64,000 nt of DNA from Stenotrophomonas hibiscicola ATCC 19867 (GTDB lineage Bacteria > Pseudomonadota > Gammaproteobacteria > Xanthomonadales > Xanthomonadaceae). The first letter of the stretch is position 1; every line of letters starts with the position of its first letter. This document shows positions 35,561-44,604 of this stretch, one piece after another. Where the stretch lies: positions 1 to 64,000 of the forward strand of contig NZ_KB907507.1 of NCBI RefSeq assembly GCF_000382065.1. The letters are read 5' to 3'. The notes under the pieces were generated by a model, which did not search any database, was not told the DNA's origin, and was given only the letters and a program-made list of their open reading frames with translations. Made by a program: the position numbers and the translations under genes.

Positions 35561-35604
35561 GCCGCCCACTCTCGCGAACATCGATCCCTCCTTCACCACC
35601 GCAC

Positions 35605-36270
35605 ATGACGATGGCTCCATACGATGTACTGCGGCGCGCGTTGTCAGCGGAGCGTCTGTCTACTTACGAGAGAATCGCATCGACCTGCGGCCCCGACGTC
35701 ACAGCCGAATCCCTCTACCTCTGGAACATGCGGCTGTGCAGTGCACTGATGATGCCGGTCCATCTGTGCGAGGTGGTCACCCGCAACGCCGCGGCAATGG
35801 TTCTTGTTCGGCAGCACGGTCCACGTTGGCCCTGGAATGATGCCTTCAGACGCAGGCTGCCAACTTCGTCCAGTACTTCTCCACGCACGGCACTGGAACA
35901 ACTTGCCAGTCGCGCAAGCGATACACCTGAAATCGTCGCCAACCTGCCTATGGTGTTCTGGCAGCAGCTATTCACATGTCGCTTCGATTCCACGCTGTGG
36001 ATACCGGCACTCAGCGGAGTCCTGCGCCATGCGCCTTGCGCCCACCCCAGTGTCATCCGGAAAGTCATCCACGCGGATATTGGCCGCATCCGCCACCTGC
36101 GCAACCGCATCGCCCATCACGAGCCCATCCTCGAGCGCGACATCGGCGCCGACCTGGCCGCGATCGGGCGGCTGATCCATGCCCGCTGCCCACACACCCT
36201 GGGCTGGCTGCAGCGCCATGAGCGGGCGACAACCGTGCTGGCGGCGTCGCCGTTGGCAGTGCATCGGTAA
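35605..36270 (+). CDS. Abi-family HEPN protein (putative RNase toxin / abortive infection)
   Basis: This 221-residue protein resembles the Abi (AbiD/AbiF-like) group. The N-terminal half has WN (40-41) and a helix with E56-VVT-R60-N61, like the LEVALRNA motif of that group. The C-terminal half has R166-N-R-I-A-H171-H-E, the Rx4H signature of HEPN ribonucleases. It therefore probably cuts RNA under phage attack or stress. Codon use (TCT, ACT, AGA, GTT) and lower GC differ from its neighbours, suggesting transfer. There is no Shine-Dalgarno before the ATG at 35605 (or the one at 35611), which may keep expression low. Upstream is a structured non-coding stretch with its own terminator. Confidence 0.72.
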   Translation: MTMAPYDVLRRALSAERLSTYERIASTCGPDVTAESLYLWNMRLCSALMMPVHLCEVVTRNAAAMVLVRQHGPRWPWNDAFRRRLPTSSSTSPRTALEQLASRASDTPEIVANLPMVFWQQLFTCRFDSTLWIPALSGVLRHAPCAHPSVIRKVIHADIGRIRHLRNRIAHHEPILERDIGADLAAIGRLIHARCPHTLGWLQRHERATTVLAASPLAVHR

Positions 36271-36276
36271 TGCGTC

Positions 36277-36300
36277 CGCCGGGCATGGCCCGACGCTATC
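36277..36300 (-). repeat. Degenerate SMAG-like unit
   Basis: An inverted GTAGCGCCGGGCC-class unit with a GATAG head lies between the convergent Abi and tsaD genes. Confidence 0.6.
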
Positions 36301-36303
36301 GGT

Positions 36304-37329
36304 TCACACCGCCGGCAGGGTCGCCATGTCCCAGCGCGGGGTCACATCCACCTTCGGCGGGCTGTGCTGGCCAGCCTGCAGCCGCAGCGCGCCAGCGAAG
36401 GCGATCATCGCGCCGTTGTCGGTGCACAGTGCAGGCCGCGGGAAGCAGGCGCGGCCGCCGAGGCGCTCGGCCATCTGCTGCAGGCGGGCGCGCAGGCGCT
36501 TGTTGGCACCTACACCGCCGGCAACCACGATCACGTTCGTCCCGGCCGCTTCCAGCGCGCGCTCGCACTTGATCGACAGGGTCTCGACCACCGCGTCCTC
36601 AAAGCCCCGGGCAATATCGGCGCGGGTCTGGTCGCTCTGGTCGCTGTCGCGCCAGGCCATCAGGACCTGGGTCTTCAGGCCGGAGAAGCTGAAATCCAGC
36701 CCCGGGCGGTCGGTCATCGGCCGCGCGAAGCGGTACGCGCCCGGCGTGCCCTGCTCGGCCAGCCTGGCCAGCTGCGGGCCGCCCGGGTACGGCAGGCCCA
36801 TCAGCTTGGCGGTCTTGTCGAAGGCCTCGCCAGCCGCATCGTCCAGGGTTTCGCCCAGCAGCCGGTACTGGCCGATCGCATCCACCGCCACCAGCTGGGT
36901 ATGGCCACCGGACACCAGCAGCGCAACGAACGGGGCCTGCGGCGGGTCGTCTTCCATCAGCGGTGCCAGCAGGTGCCCCTCCATATGGTGTACGCCGACG
37001 GCCGGGACCTCCAGCGCCCAAGCCAGTGATCGGGCCACGCCCGCACCCACCAGCAGCGCGCCGACCAGGCCGGGACCGGCCGTATAGGCGACGCCATCGA
37101 TATCGCCTACACCCAGACCGGCGTCGGCCAAGGTCTGGCGCACCAGCGGCAGCAGCTTGCGGACGTGGTCGCGGCTGGCCAGCTCGGGCACCACGCCACC
37201 GTATTCGGCGTGCAGGGCGATCTGGCTGTAGACCGCATGGGCGCGCAGGGCTGCGCTGCCGGCCAGGTCGGTGTCATACACCGCCACGCCGGTCTCATCA
37301 CAGGAAGATTCGATGCCAAGGACTCGCAT
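36304..37329 (-). CDS. tsaD: tRNA N6-adenosine threonylcarbamoyltransferase
   Basis: This 341-residue Kae1/Qri7/YgjD-family enzyme transfers the threonylcarbamoyl group to A37 of ANN-decoding tRNAs (t6A), working with TsaB, TsaC and TsaE. The ASKHA nucleotide-fold signature is at the N-terminus ([17 protein letters not shown]), and the metal-binding histidines are in [11 protein letters not shown]. The length is typical. It is divergent from rpsU, as in many gammaproteobacteria. Confidence 0.97.
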
Positions 37330-37419
37330 GCCTGCTATTATGACGCCCCTGCCGTCCCCTCGGGGAGCGTGCAGATCTCACTGCTTTCGAACCGCCGGCC
37401 CGTATTCAGGGTTGGCCGC

Positions 37420-37447
37420 TTGCAGTTTGTCGATTCGCCGCTATAAT
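37420..37447 (+). promoter_or_regulatory. Strong sigma-70 promoter of rpsU
   Basis: A -35 box TTGCAG (37420-37425) and a perfect -10 box TATAAT (37442-37447) are separated by 16 bp. The predicted start near 37454 leaves a leader of about 40 nt before rpsU. Confidence 0.8.
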
Positions 37448-37495
37448 GTGCGGCTCGCCGGGCGTGACCCGGTTCTACTGTGTCCCGGAGATTCC

Positions 37496-37711
37496 ATGCC
37501 CAGCGTCAAAGTCCGCGAGAACGAGCCCTTCGAGTTTGCTCTTCGCCGCTTCAAGCGCACTTGCGAAAAGGCCGGTGTGCTGGCCGAAACCCGCAAGCGC
37601 GAGTTCTACGAAAAGCCGACCCAGGAGCGCAAGCGCAAGGCCGCCGCTGCTGTGAAGCGTCAGCTGCGCCGCTCGTCGCGCGACGTCACCAAGCGTCAGC
37701 GCCTGTACTGA
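37496..37711 (+). CDS. rpsU: 30S ribosomal protein S21
   Basis: This is a 71-residue basic ribosomal protein with the family N-terminus [20 protein letters not shown] and a Lys/Arg-rich C-terminus. S21 helps the 30S subunit pair with the anti-Shine-Dalgarno region of mRNA. It heads the classical rpsU-dnaG gene order and has a near-consensus promoter and a terminator right after it, which lets rpsU be made in excess of dnaG. Confidence 0.98.
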
Positions 37712-37758
37712 TCGGACGCATCTTCATTGCGGCGGGCCTGCCCGTTGCGATGGAGCCG

Positions 37759-37790
37759 AAGCCGGCACGCGCGAGCGTCGCCGGCTTTTT
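37759..37790 (+). terminator. Intrinsic terminator/attenuator after rpsU
   Basis: An 8-bp outer stem AAGCCGGC (37759-37766 with 37780-37787) encloses a short inner ACGC/GCGT stem and is followed by TTTTT. It is placed as in other rpsU-dnaG operons to reduce downstream transcription. Confidence 0.85.
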
Positions 37791-37844
37791 GCGTTTCCGG
37801 GTTCGGGCATCCGCCCCGCCCCACCTACCACCACGAGGTTCCTC

Positions 37845-38288
37845 ATGAGCATGAAGCAGCAGCTCACCGAAGACATGAAGGCCGCCATGAAGGCGGGCGA
37901 GAAGCACAAGCTGGGCGTGATCCGCCTGATCAATGCCGCCATCAAGCAGCGCGAAGTGGACGAGCGCATCGAGCTGGACGACACCGCCGTGATCGCCGTG
38001 CTCGACAAGATGGTCAAGCAGCGCAAGGACTCGGTCAGCCAGTACGAAGCCGCCAACCGCGAAGACCTCGCCGAGATCGAGCGCGCCGAGATCGTGGTCA
38101 TCGAAGCCTACCTGCCGGCCAAGATGGGCGAAGCCGAGATCGTGGCCGCCATCCAGGCCGCCATCGCCGAGACCGGCGCCTCCGGCCCGGCCGACATGGG
38201 CAAGCTGATGGGCGCCCTGAAGCCCAAGCTCGCTGGCCAGGCCGACATGGGCCTGGTGTCCAAGCTGGTCAAGCAGCAGCTGGCGTAA
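37845..38288 (+). CDS. GatB/YqeY domain protein
   Basis: This 147-residue protein is made of the tRNA-binding helical domain also found at the C-terminus of GatB, the amidotransferase subunit. The features MKAAMKAGEKHKLGVIRLIN and AYLPAKMGEAEI are typical. A role in tRNA handling or quality control is supposed from the fold. It is often found between rpsU and dnaG, as here. Confidence 0.95.
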   Translation: MSMKQQLTEDMKAAMKAGEKHKLGVIRLINAAIKQREVDERIELDDTAVIAVLDKMVKQRKDSVSQYEAANREDLAEIERAEIVVIEAYLPAKMGEAEIVAAIQAAIAETGASGPADMGKLMGALKPKLAGQADMGLVSKLVKQQLA

Positions 38289-38297
38289 TCCGGCAAC

Positions 38298-38338
38298 GGG
38301 GTCGGATCCCTTTCGCAACGCGAAAGGGCTCTGACCCC
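38298..38338. repeat. 19-bp imperfect inverted repeat
   Basis: The arms at 38298-38316 and 38320-38338 differ at two positions and enclose a 3-nt loop; the outer part is GGGGTC/GACCCC and the inner CCCTTTCGC/GCGAAAGGG. It lies between yqeY and the YihY gene. From memory, similar dyads recur in Xanthomonadaceae, so it may be a dispersed element acting as an mRNA hairpin. Confidence 0.7.
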
Positions 38339-38392
38339 ATTGATGTACCCGTTTCACCGCACCTTCGTCGGTCGCCTGCTACAACCGCACAC

Positions 38393-39313
38393 ATGGTTGA
38401 ACCCGAGCTCAACGTTCCCGTGTCCCTGCACAAGTATCTCAAGCGCCTGCAGGACAGCTTTCCGATGGCGGTGGCCAAGCGCTTCATCGACGTCGACGTG
38501 CTGACCCAGGCCGCCTCCGTCTCGTTCTACGCCCTGCTGTCGATGGCACCGCTGCTGGTGCTGCTGCTGTGGTTGACCGCTTCGCTGTACCCGCCGGCAC
38601 AGCAGGCGCTGGTCGACCAGATCAGCTCGGTGGCCGGCAGCAGTGCTGCGATCGTGGCCGAGACCGTCCTGAAGAACGCCGACAACCAGCCCGACGTCGG
38701 CTCGTTGGCAGGGCTGTGGAGCACGCTGCTGCTGTTCGTGGGCGCCACCGCCGTGTTCGCGCAGCTGCAGAACGCACTGAACCTCATCTTCCGCACCAGC
38801 GGCGAGCGCCTGGAGGGCCTCAAGGCCTGGCTGCGCAAGCGCGTGTTCTCGTTCGGCGTGGTGCTGGCCCTGGGCTTCCTGCTGATCCTGTCGATGACTG
38901 CCACCACGGTACTGCAGGTGGCCTTCGCGCAACTGCCCTCGATCCTCCCCGCGCTGGGTTACGTCACCAGCCTGCTGCTGTACGCGGTGGGGTTCGCTTT
39001 CATGTACCACTACCTGCCCGACCGCCGCGTGGCTTGGCGCCAGGCCTTCATCGGCGGTGCCATCACCTCGGCGTTGTTCGCACTGGGCCGCTACGGCATC
39101 GGCGTCTACATCGCCACCGTGGCCCCCGGCAGTGCCTACGGCTCGATGGGTGCGCTGGTGATCTCGCTGGTCTGGATCTACTACGCCACCGTCGTGTTCT
39201 TCGTTGGCGCCCTGATGACGGCGGTGATCGATGAGCGCCTGCGCGCGCGCCATCACCTGGCCGCAGCCGGCATCGATCCGGCAACCGCCAGCCAGGTGCC
39301 CGACAGGGGGTAA
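38393..39313 (+). CDS. YihY/BrkB-family inner-membrane protein
   Basis: This 306-residue protein with six hydrophobic segments belongs to the YihY (formerly RNase BN) family. The family stretches SFYALLSMAPLLVLLLW and LVISLVWIYYATVVFFVGA are clear. Despite the old name it is not a nuclease; its function is unknown. The ATG at 38393 gives the usual N-terminus. It is inserted between yqeY and dnaG, with 61 bp to dnaG. Confidence 0.92.
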   Translation: MVEPELNVPVSLHKYLKRLQDSFPMAVAKRFIDVDVLTQAASVSFYALLSMAPLLVLLLWLTASLYPPAQQALVDQISSVAGSSAAIVAETVLKNADNQPDVGSLAGLWSTLLLFVGATAVFAQLQNALNLIFRTSGERLEGLKAWLRKRVFSFGVVLALGFLLILSMTATTVLQVAFAQLPSILPALGYVTSLLLYAVGFAFMYHYLPDRRVAWRQAFIGGAITSALFALGRYGIGVYIATVAPGSAYGSMGALVISLVWIYYATVVFFVGALMTAVIDERLRARHHLAAAGIDPATASQVPDRG

Positions 39314-39374
39314 ACTAGGCCGACCGCCCCCGGTTCCGTCGCGTGGTCCTGCACCGCGCCCTGCCCTGTTGCCC

Positions 39375-41114
39375 ATGGCCCGTATCCCCGACGCTTTCAT
39401 CGACGACCTGCTCGCCCGCACCGACATCGTCGAGGTGGTGGGCAGCCGCGTGCCGTTGAAGCGCCAGGGCAAGGAGTACGCCGCGCGCTGCCCGTTCCAT
39501 GACGAGCGCTCGGCCTCGTTCACGGTCTCGCCCACCAAGCAGTTCTATCACTGCTTCGGCTGCGGCGCGCACGGCACCGCGATCAGCTTCCTGATGAACT
39601 ACGACCGCCTCGAGTTCCTCGACGCGGTGGATGAGCTGGCCAAGCGTGCCGGCATGGAAGTACCGCGCAACGAAAACCCGCGCAGCCCCCAGCAGCAGGA
39701 CGACAGCCGCGAGCTGTACTCGGCGCTGGACGCCGCCACCAAGTTCTTCCAGAAGAATCTGGAAGGCAGCGAGAAGGCACGCGCGTATCTGGAAAGCCGT
39801 GGCGTGGACGAAGCGAACCGCGCGCGCTTCCAGATCGGCTACGCACCGGATGGCTACAGCGGCCTGCGCGATGCGCTGGGCAAGGACGAGCGCCGCATGA
39901 AGCTGCTCGACCGCGCAGGCCTGTTCTCCAAGAATGATCGCGGCCACGTCTACGACAAGTTCCGCGACCGGGTGATGTTCCCGATCTTCGACCGTCGTGG
40001 CCGGGTGATCGCCTTCGGCGGGCGCGTGTTCGAGAAGGACGACGGCCCCAAGTACCTCAACTCGCCCGAAACCGCGCTCTTCCACAAGGGCCGCGAACTG
40101 TACGGCCTGTGGCAGGTGCGCCAGGCCAACCAGAAGATCGAGCGGTTGATCGTGGTCGAGGGCTACATGGACGTGGTCTCGCTGTTCCAGTTCGGGGTCA
40201 CCCAGGCGGTGGCCACGCTGGGTACGGCGACCACGCCGGACCACGCCGAGCTGCTGTTCCGCAACGCACCGGACGTGTTCTTCTGCTTCGACGGCGATGC
40301 CGCCGGCCGCCGCGCCGGCTGGAAGGCGCTGGAGTCGGTGCTGCCGCGCATGAAGGATGGCCGCCAGGCCTTCTTCCTGTTCCTGCCCGATGGCGAAGAC
40401 CCCGACACCATCGTGCGCAAGGAAGGCGCCGGGGCCTTCAACGAGCGCCTGAAGCAGGCCACGCCGCTGTCGCAGTTCTTCTTCGATGAACTGACCCGCG
40501 AGATCAACCTGGGCACGCTGGACGGCAAGGCGCGCCTGGCCGAACGCGCAAAGCCGATGCTGGCGCAGATTCCCGACGGTGCCTTCGGCGACCTGATGAA
40601 GCAGCAGCTGGCGCAGCTGACCGGGCTCGGCGGCAACGCCCCGTCTGTGCGCGCACCGATGCCGCAACGCCAGCCACAGCGGGCGATCCAGCCGGTGGCC
40701 AGGCGCAGCCTGGTGCGAGGCGCGATCGCTGTGCTGCTGCAGCAGCCCTCACTGGCGCTGACCCTGGGCGGCCAGCACCACTTCCAGGGCCTTCGCCTGC
40801 CCGGTGTGGAACTGCTGCTGGAACTGCTGGGGCTGGTCGAACAGCGCCCGGACATCAGCACCGGCGCCCTGCTGGAACACTTCGACGGCCGCGAGGAACA
40901 GGCGTCGCTGCATACGCTGGCCGCTCAGACGCTGCCCGGCACCGAGGCCAGCTGGACCCAGGAACTGCACGATGCTGTGGCCCAGTTGGAGAAACAGCTG
41001 CTGGTGCAACGCCTGGAGGAGTTGTTGGCAAAGCAGCGCCAGCAGGGCCTGGACGATACTGACAAATACGAACTGCGCGAGCTGTTGAAGGCCCGCGCCG
41101 GGCTGCGCCTGTAG
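39375..41114 (+). CDS. dnaG: DNA primase
   Basis: This 579-residue primase makes RNA primers for replication. The CHC2 zinc domain has Cys39, His42, Cys60 and Cys63 (CPFHDERSASF and FYHCFGC). The TOPRIM catalytic core has VVEGYMDVVSLFQFG and FCFDGDAAGRRA, and the C-terminal DnaB-interaction domain is Gln/Leu-rich. The ATG at 39375 starts the normal MARIPDAFIDDLL. Length matches E. coli DnaG (581). Confidence 0.98.
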   Translation: MARIPDAFIDDLLARTDIVEVVGSRVPLKRQGKEYAARCPFHDERSASFTVSPTKQFYHCFGCGAHGTAISFLMNYDRLEFLDAVDELAKRAGMEVPRNENPRSPQQQDDSRELYSALDAATKFFQKNLEGSEKARAYLESRGVDEANRARFQIGYAPDGYSGLRDALGKDERRMKLLDRAGLFSKNDRGHVYDKFRDRVMFPIFDRRGRVIAFGGRVFEKDDGPKYLNSPETALFHKGRELYGLWQVRQANQKIERLIVVEGYMDVVSLFQFGVTQAVATLGTATTPDHAELLFRNAPDVFFCFDGDAAGRRAGWKALESVLPRMKDGRQAFFLFLPDGEDPDTIVRKEGAGAFNERLKQATPLSQFFFDELTREINLGTLDGKARLAERAKPMLAQIPDGAFGDLMKQQLAQLTGLGGNAPSVRAPMPQRQPQRAIQPVARRSLVRGAIAVLLQQPSLALTLGGQHHFQGLRLPGVELLLELLGLVEQRPDISTGALLEHFDGREEQASLHTLAAQTLPGTEASWTQELHDAVAQLEKQLLVQRLEELLAKQRQQGLDDTDKYELRELLKARAGLRL

Positions 41115-41143
41115 AGGGGCAGGACGCTTTCACGGAGAGGACC

Positions 41144-41644
41144 ATGCTGCTGCGCCTGACCTGCCTGCTGTTGCTGTCGCTCTGCCTGCCACTGGCGGCC
41201 CTGGCCGCAGATGGCCCGCTCAATGAAGTCCGCCCCGGCCTGTATGCCGCCGGCCAGCCCAGTGCCGCACAACTGCGCGAACTGGCTGCACAGGGTGTGC
41301 GCACGGTGATCGACCTGCGTCAGCCCGACGAAGACCGCGGTTTCGATGAAACCCACGTGGCCGAATCGCTGGGCCTGCGCTATGTGCGCATTCCGGTGGC
41401 CGGCGCAGAGGGGCTGGATGCGGCCAATGTGCGCGCCGTGCATCAGGCCCTGCGGCAAAGCCAGGGACCGGTGCTGCTGCACTGCGCCTCCGGCAACCGT
41501 GCCGGTGCCGTGCTCGGCCTGGTCAATGCACGTTACGAACACGCCAGCCCGGAACAGGCCCTGCAGCTCGGCCAGCGTGCCGGCCTGAAGTCGCTGGAAG
41601 CCGCCACCCGCCAGCGCCTGGCCACGCCATCCATTTCGCCCTGA
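41144..41644 (+). CDS. Exported protein tyrosine phosphatase-like (DUF442) protein
   Basis: This 166-residue protein has a signal peptide (to about residue 22) and a DUF442/BLH-type phosphatase domain. The active-site loop H113-C114-A-S-G-N-R119 is Cx4R, the spacing seen in DUF442, and not the Cx5R of classical tyrosine phosphatases. A general acid candidate lies in DLRQPDEDRGFDE. It would act in the periplasm. Substrate unknown. It follows dnaG by 29 bp and precedes a transporter gene by 28 bp. Confidence 0.82.
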   Translation: MLLRLTCLLLLSLCLPLAALAADGPLNEVRPGLYAAGQPSAAQLRELAAQGVRTVIDLRQPDEDRGFDETHVAESLGLRYVRIPVAGAEGLDAANVRAVHQALRQSQGPVLLHCASGNRAGAVLGLVNARYEHASPEQALQLGQRAGLKSLEAATRQRLATPSISP

Positions 41645-41672
41645 CTCCACCGCACCAAGGACTCTGCCCACC

Positions 41673-42644
41673 ATGACCCGCTGGTGGTCGCGCCTGCGAC
41701 CGGACAACTTCACCCTCGCCCTGCTGTGCACCGTCGGCCTGGCCTCCCTGCTGCCGATGAAGGGCGCCGCCGCCATCGTCCTCGACGATGTCACCACGGT
41801 CGCCATCGCGGCGTTGTTCTTCCTGCATGGCGCACGCCTGCCGCGCGAGTCGATCATCGGCGGCATGCTGCACTGGCGGCTGCACCTGACCATCCTCGCC
41901 TGCACCTTCCTCCTGTTCCCGCTGCTGGGGCTGATGTTCAAGCCACTGTCGGGCTGGCTGCTGACGCCGGAGCTATACCTGGGCGTGCTGTTCCTGTGCA
42001 CCCTGCCCTCCACCGTGCAGTCGTCCATCGCGTTCACCTCGATGGCGCGCGGCAATGTACCGGCAGCGGTGTGCAGTGCCTCACTGTCGAGCATCCTCGG
42101 CGTATTCCTGACTCCACTGCTGCTGACCGCGCTGGCGGGCACCTCCGGTGGCGTGCACGACCCGCTGCATGCGATCGGCGGCATCATGCTGCAGCTGCTG
42201 GTGCCGTTCGTGGCCGGCCACCTGCTGCGGCCGTGGATTGCCGGCTGGGTGGAAAAGCAGCGCGCGCTGCTGCGTTACACCGACCAGGGCACGATCCTGC
42301 TGGTGGTGTACTCGGCCTTCGGCGAAGCGGTGACCGAAGGGTTGTGGAGCAAGACGCCGCTGCTTTCGTTGCTGGCCGTGGCCGTGGTGGCTGCCGTGCT
42401 GCTCGGCATCGCCATGCCGCTGATCACCTTCATCGCGCGTCGCCTGCGTTTCAACCGCGAGGACGAGATCGCCATCGTGTTCTGCGGCTCGAAGAAGAGC
42501 CTGGCCACCGGCGTGCCAATCGCCAAGGTGCTGTTCGCCGGCGGCAGCCTCGGCGCGATCGTGCTACCGGTGATGATCTACCACCAGATCCAGCTCATCG
42601 TCTGCGGCGTGATCGCGCAGCGGTACGCGAAGCGCGCGCCCTGA
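41673..42644 (+). CDS. Bile acid:sodium symporter family (SBF-like) transporter
   Basis: This 323-residue membrane protein with about ten helices belongs to the SBF-like branch of the BASS superfamily (E. coli YfeH type). Typical stretches are LPRESIIGGMLHWRLHL, TLPSTVQSSIAFTSMARGN and FCGSKKSLATGVPIAKVLF. It probably moves an organic anion with sodium; the true substrate is unknown. It may share a transcript with the phosphatase-like gene. Confidence 0.92.
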   Translation: MTRWWSRLRPDNFTLALLCTVGLASLLPMKGAAAIVLDDVTTVAIAALFFLHGARLPRESIIGGMLHWRLHLTILACTFLLFPLLGLMFKPLSGWLLTPELYLGVLFLCTLPSTVQSSIAFTSMARGNVPAAVCSASLSSILGVFLTPLLLTALAGTSGGVHDPLHAIGGIMLQLLVPFVAGHLLRPWIAGWVEKQRALLRYTDQGTILLVVYSAFGEAVTEGLWSKTPLLSLLAVAVVAAVLLGIAMPLITFIARRLRFNREDEIAIVFCGSKKSLATGVPIAKVLFAGGSLGAIVLPVMIYHQIQLIVCGVIAQRYAKRAP

Positions 42645-42658
42645 CCCGACGGGAGGAC

Positions 42659-42746
42659 ATCCACGCATGGCGTGGATCTGCTGTAGAGCCGAGCCCGCGC
42701 TCGGCTAACACCTGTGATCCGGAGTAGATCCACGCCATGCGTGGAT
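42659..42746. repeat. SMAG-type repeat triplet of two subclasses
   Basis: An inverted GTAGATCCACGCC-like unit lies at 42659-42680, a GTAGAGCCGAGCC-class unit at 42683-42706 and a GTAGATCCACGCC-class unit at 42724-42746. The first and third can pair with each other around the second. Confidence 0.85.
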
Positions 42747-42759
42747 GGTTTGCCTGACG

Positions 42760-43566
42760 CTACGGATCCACCAGCGTCCCGACGCTCAGTTCCGGCATCC
42801 ATACCCATAGGTCGTACGGCCGTTCCGCACCGGCAGCGACCCGCGGCCCCGTGGCAACCTGCTCTCGAAGTGGCCGCGCCATGCAACCGCCCGCGCATCC
42901 CCACGTCTGACCACGTTGCGCGCCCAACCGTACGCTGTAGATATCCAGGTCCCGCAGCTGCGACGCCATCGGATGCATCTGCATTTCTGGCGGCATACCT
43001 TGCGGCCTTTGCAGCATCGCGTGCACGTTACCAGTCAGCACCAGCATGCGCGCATTGGCCGGTAGGCCTCGATAGAGCCGCCGCAACTCGGCTGCCATGA
43101 GGTCATCGCGTACCTGGTTGCCGCCTTTGCTGGCGTTGACGTCATAGCCAACGACGTCGATCACACGTCCCTGCGACTTCAGCACGCGCAGGCTTTCGAT
43201 CATTGCCAGCATGTCGCGGCTGCGACGGCCGTCATGCTGGTCATCGCGCAGGGTCCAGAACGCACGCCCGCGCAGATGCTGGCGTGCCTTCTCCCCGCCA
43301 TCGGAAGCCAGGTAATCGCGCAGCGTGGGGGTTTCCCCGCGTGGCAGTTCCAGCGCCAGCAGGACCGGCCCGGTGCGGCTGTAGCCGTCCACCAGCTGCC
43401 GCACCAGCAGCGGCGTCTCGCGGGTTCCATGGAATTCGCCCAGCACCAGCAGGCGGTGATCACCGGCGTGCTGGTGGATCTGCGCGGCGGTGTCGTCGGC
43501 ATGCGCGGTCACGGCCATGCCCAGCGCCAGAATCAGCGCGGTGGTCCAACGGACGATCGTATGCAT
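42760..43566 (-). CDS. ChaN/TIKI-like exported protein
   Basis: This is a 268-residue protein with a signal peptide (cleaved near AHA, residue 23). LLVLGEFHGTRETP near the N-terminus and LTGNVHAMLQ later are the two hallmark motifs of the EreA/ChaN/TIKI superfamily, with a conserved Glu-His and a GxxHa. ChaN is a heme-binding lipoprotein; others are metalloproteases or esterases. There is no lipobox here. Three Cys lie near the C-terminus (TWGCAGGC). Function uncertain. Confidence 0.75.
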   Translation of the reverse strand: MHTIVRWTTALILALGMAVTAHADDTAAQIHQHAGDHRLLVLGEFHGTRETPLLVRQLVDGYSRTGPVLLALELPRGETPTLRDYLASDGGEKARQHLRGRAFWTLRDDQHDGRRSRDMLAMIESLRVLKSQGRVIDVVGYDVNASKGGNQVRDDLMAAELRRLYRGLPANARMLVLTGNVHAMLQRPQGMPPEMQMHPMASQLRDLDIYSVRLGAQRGQTWGCAGGCMARPLREQVATGPRVAAGAERPYDLWVWMPELSVGTLVDP

Positions 43567-43630
43567 CCCTGCTCACTCCTTTCCTTGGGGTCAGGAACAG
43601 CAATGGCGACGCCGCTGGAAGAGATCAAGT

Positions 43631-43696
43631 GCAGAGCCGAGCCCACGCTCGGCTGCTCTTCCAATCCCCCTCAGCGGAGCATGGGCTCGGCTCTAC
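43631..43696. repeat. SMAG-type REP pair, inverted
   Basis: A plus unit with a GCAG head lies at 43631-43654 and an inverted GTAGAGCCGAGC-class unit at 43673-43696, 10 bp past the cyoE stop. Confidence 0.82.
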
Positions 43697-43706
43697 AGGT
43701 GGTGCT

Positions 43707-44600
43707 TCACAACCAGGGCAGGATCCAGTGGTCGACCAGCAGGAAGGCGAACAGCGCCATCAGGTAGACGATGGAGTAATAGAACATCTTCATCGAGAAC
43801 AGCTCATCCGGCGGGTTGAGCATGCGCCAGGCGTACCAGAGGAACACGGCGTTGAGCACGATCGCGCCGCCCAGGTAGAACGCACCGCTCATGCCCACCA
43901 GGTATGGCAACAGGCAGACCAGCGCCAGCACCACCGAATACACCATGATCTGCTTGCGGGTGTGCACCACGCCGTGGGTCACTGGCAGCATCGGGATCTC
44001 CGCCTTGGCGTAGTCCTCGCGGCGGAAGATCGCCAGCGCCCAGAAGTGCGGCGGGGTCCAGATGAAGATGATCAGCACCAGTAGCGACGAGTACGCCCAG
44101 TCCGACGAACCCTGCATGCCGGTCACCGCGGCCCAGCCCAGCATCGGTGGCATCGCGCCGGCCAGGCCGCCGATGACGATGTTCTGCGAGGTCGCGCGCT
44201 TGAGGTACACGGTGTAGATCACCGCATAACCGATCAGCGAGGCGAAGGTCAGCACCGCAGTGATCAGGTTCACCCACAGCACCAGGAGGGTCATCGACAG
44301 CACGATCAGTACGCCGGCGAACACCAGCACCTGCCACGGCTTGACCTTGCCCACCACCAGCGGACGCCACGAAGTGCGCGCCATCTGCGCATCGATGTGC
44401 GCATCCAGCAGCTGGTTGATCGCGGCGGCGGCCGAAGCGGCCAGCCAGATGCCGAGGAAACCGAGCACGCCGGCGCGTACCTGCTCCCAGCTGGGCACGC
44501 CGGGGATGGCCAGGACCATGCCGACCAGGGCAGTGAAGACGATCAGCGCGACGACCTTGGGCTTGGTCAGGTCCCAGTACTGGCGGTAATTGGAAAACAT
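43707..44600 (-). CDS. cyoE: Protoheme IX farnesyltransferase (heme o synthase)
   Basis: This 297-residue UbiA-family prenyltransferase adds farnesyl to heme b, giving heme o. It shows the prenyl-diphosphate motif NxxxDxxxD ([19 protein letters not shown]) and a second conserved loop [15 protein letters not shown]. About nine membrane helices are present. It lies 4 bp after ctaA, so heme o and heme a synthesis are coupled, as needed for the aa3 oxidase encoded upstream. The start at 44600 gives the usual [16 protein letters not shown]. Confidence 0.97.
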   Translation of the reverse strand: MFSNYRQYWDLTKPKVVALIVFTALVGMVLAIPGVPSWEQVRAGVLGFLGIWLAASAAAAINQLLDAHIDAQMARTSWRPLVVGKVKPWQVLVFAGVLIVLSMTLLVLWVNLITAVLTFASLIGYAVIYTVYLKRATSQNIVIGGLAGAMPPMLGWAAVTGMQGSSDWAYSSLLVLIIFIWTPPHFWALAIFRREDYAKAEIPMLPVTHGVVHTRKQIMVYSVVLALVCLLPYLVGMSGAFYLGGAIVLNAVFLWYAWRMLNPPDELFSMKMFYYSIVYLMALFAFLLVDHWILPWL

Positions 44601-44604
44601 GGAG

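Noticed and set aside
35361-35606. 81-codon leftward frame in the non-coding stretch upstream of the Abi gene
   Set aside because: It has no ribosome-binding site and no recognisable domain, and its C-terminus runs into the terminator hairpin. The dyads explain the sequence better.
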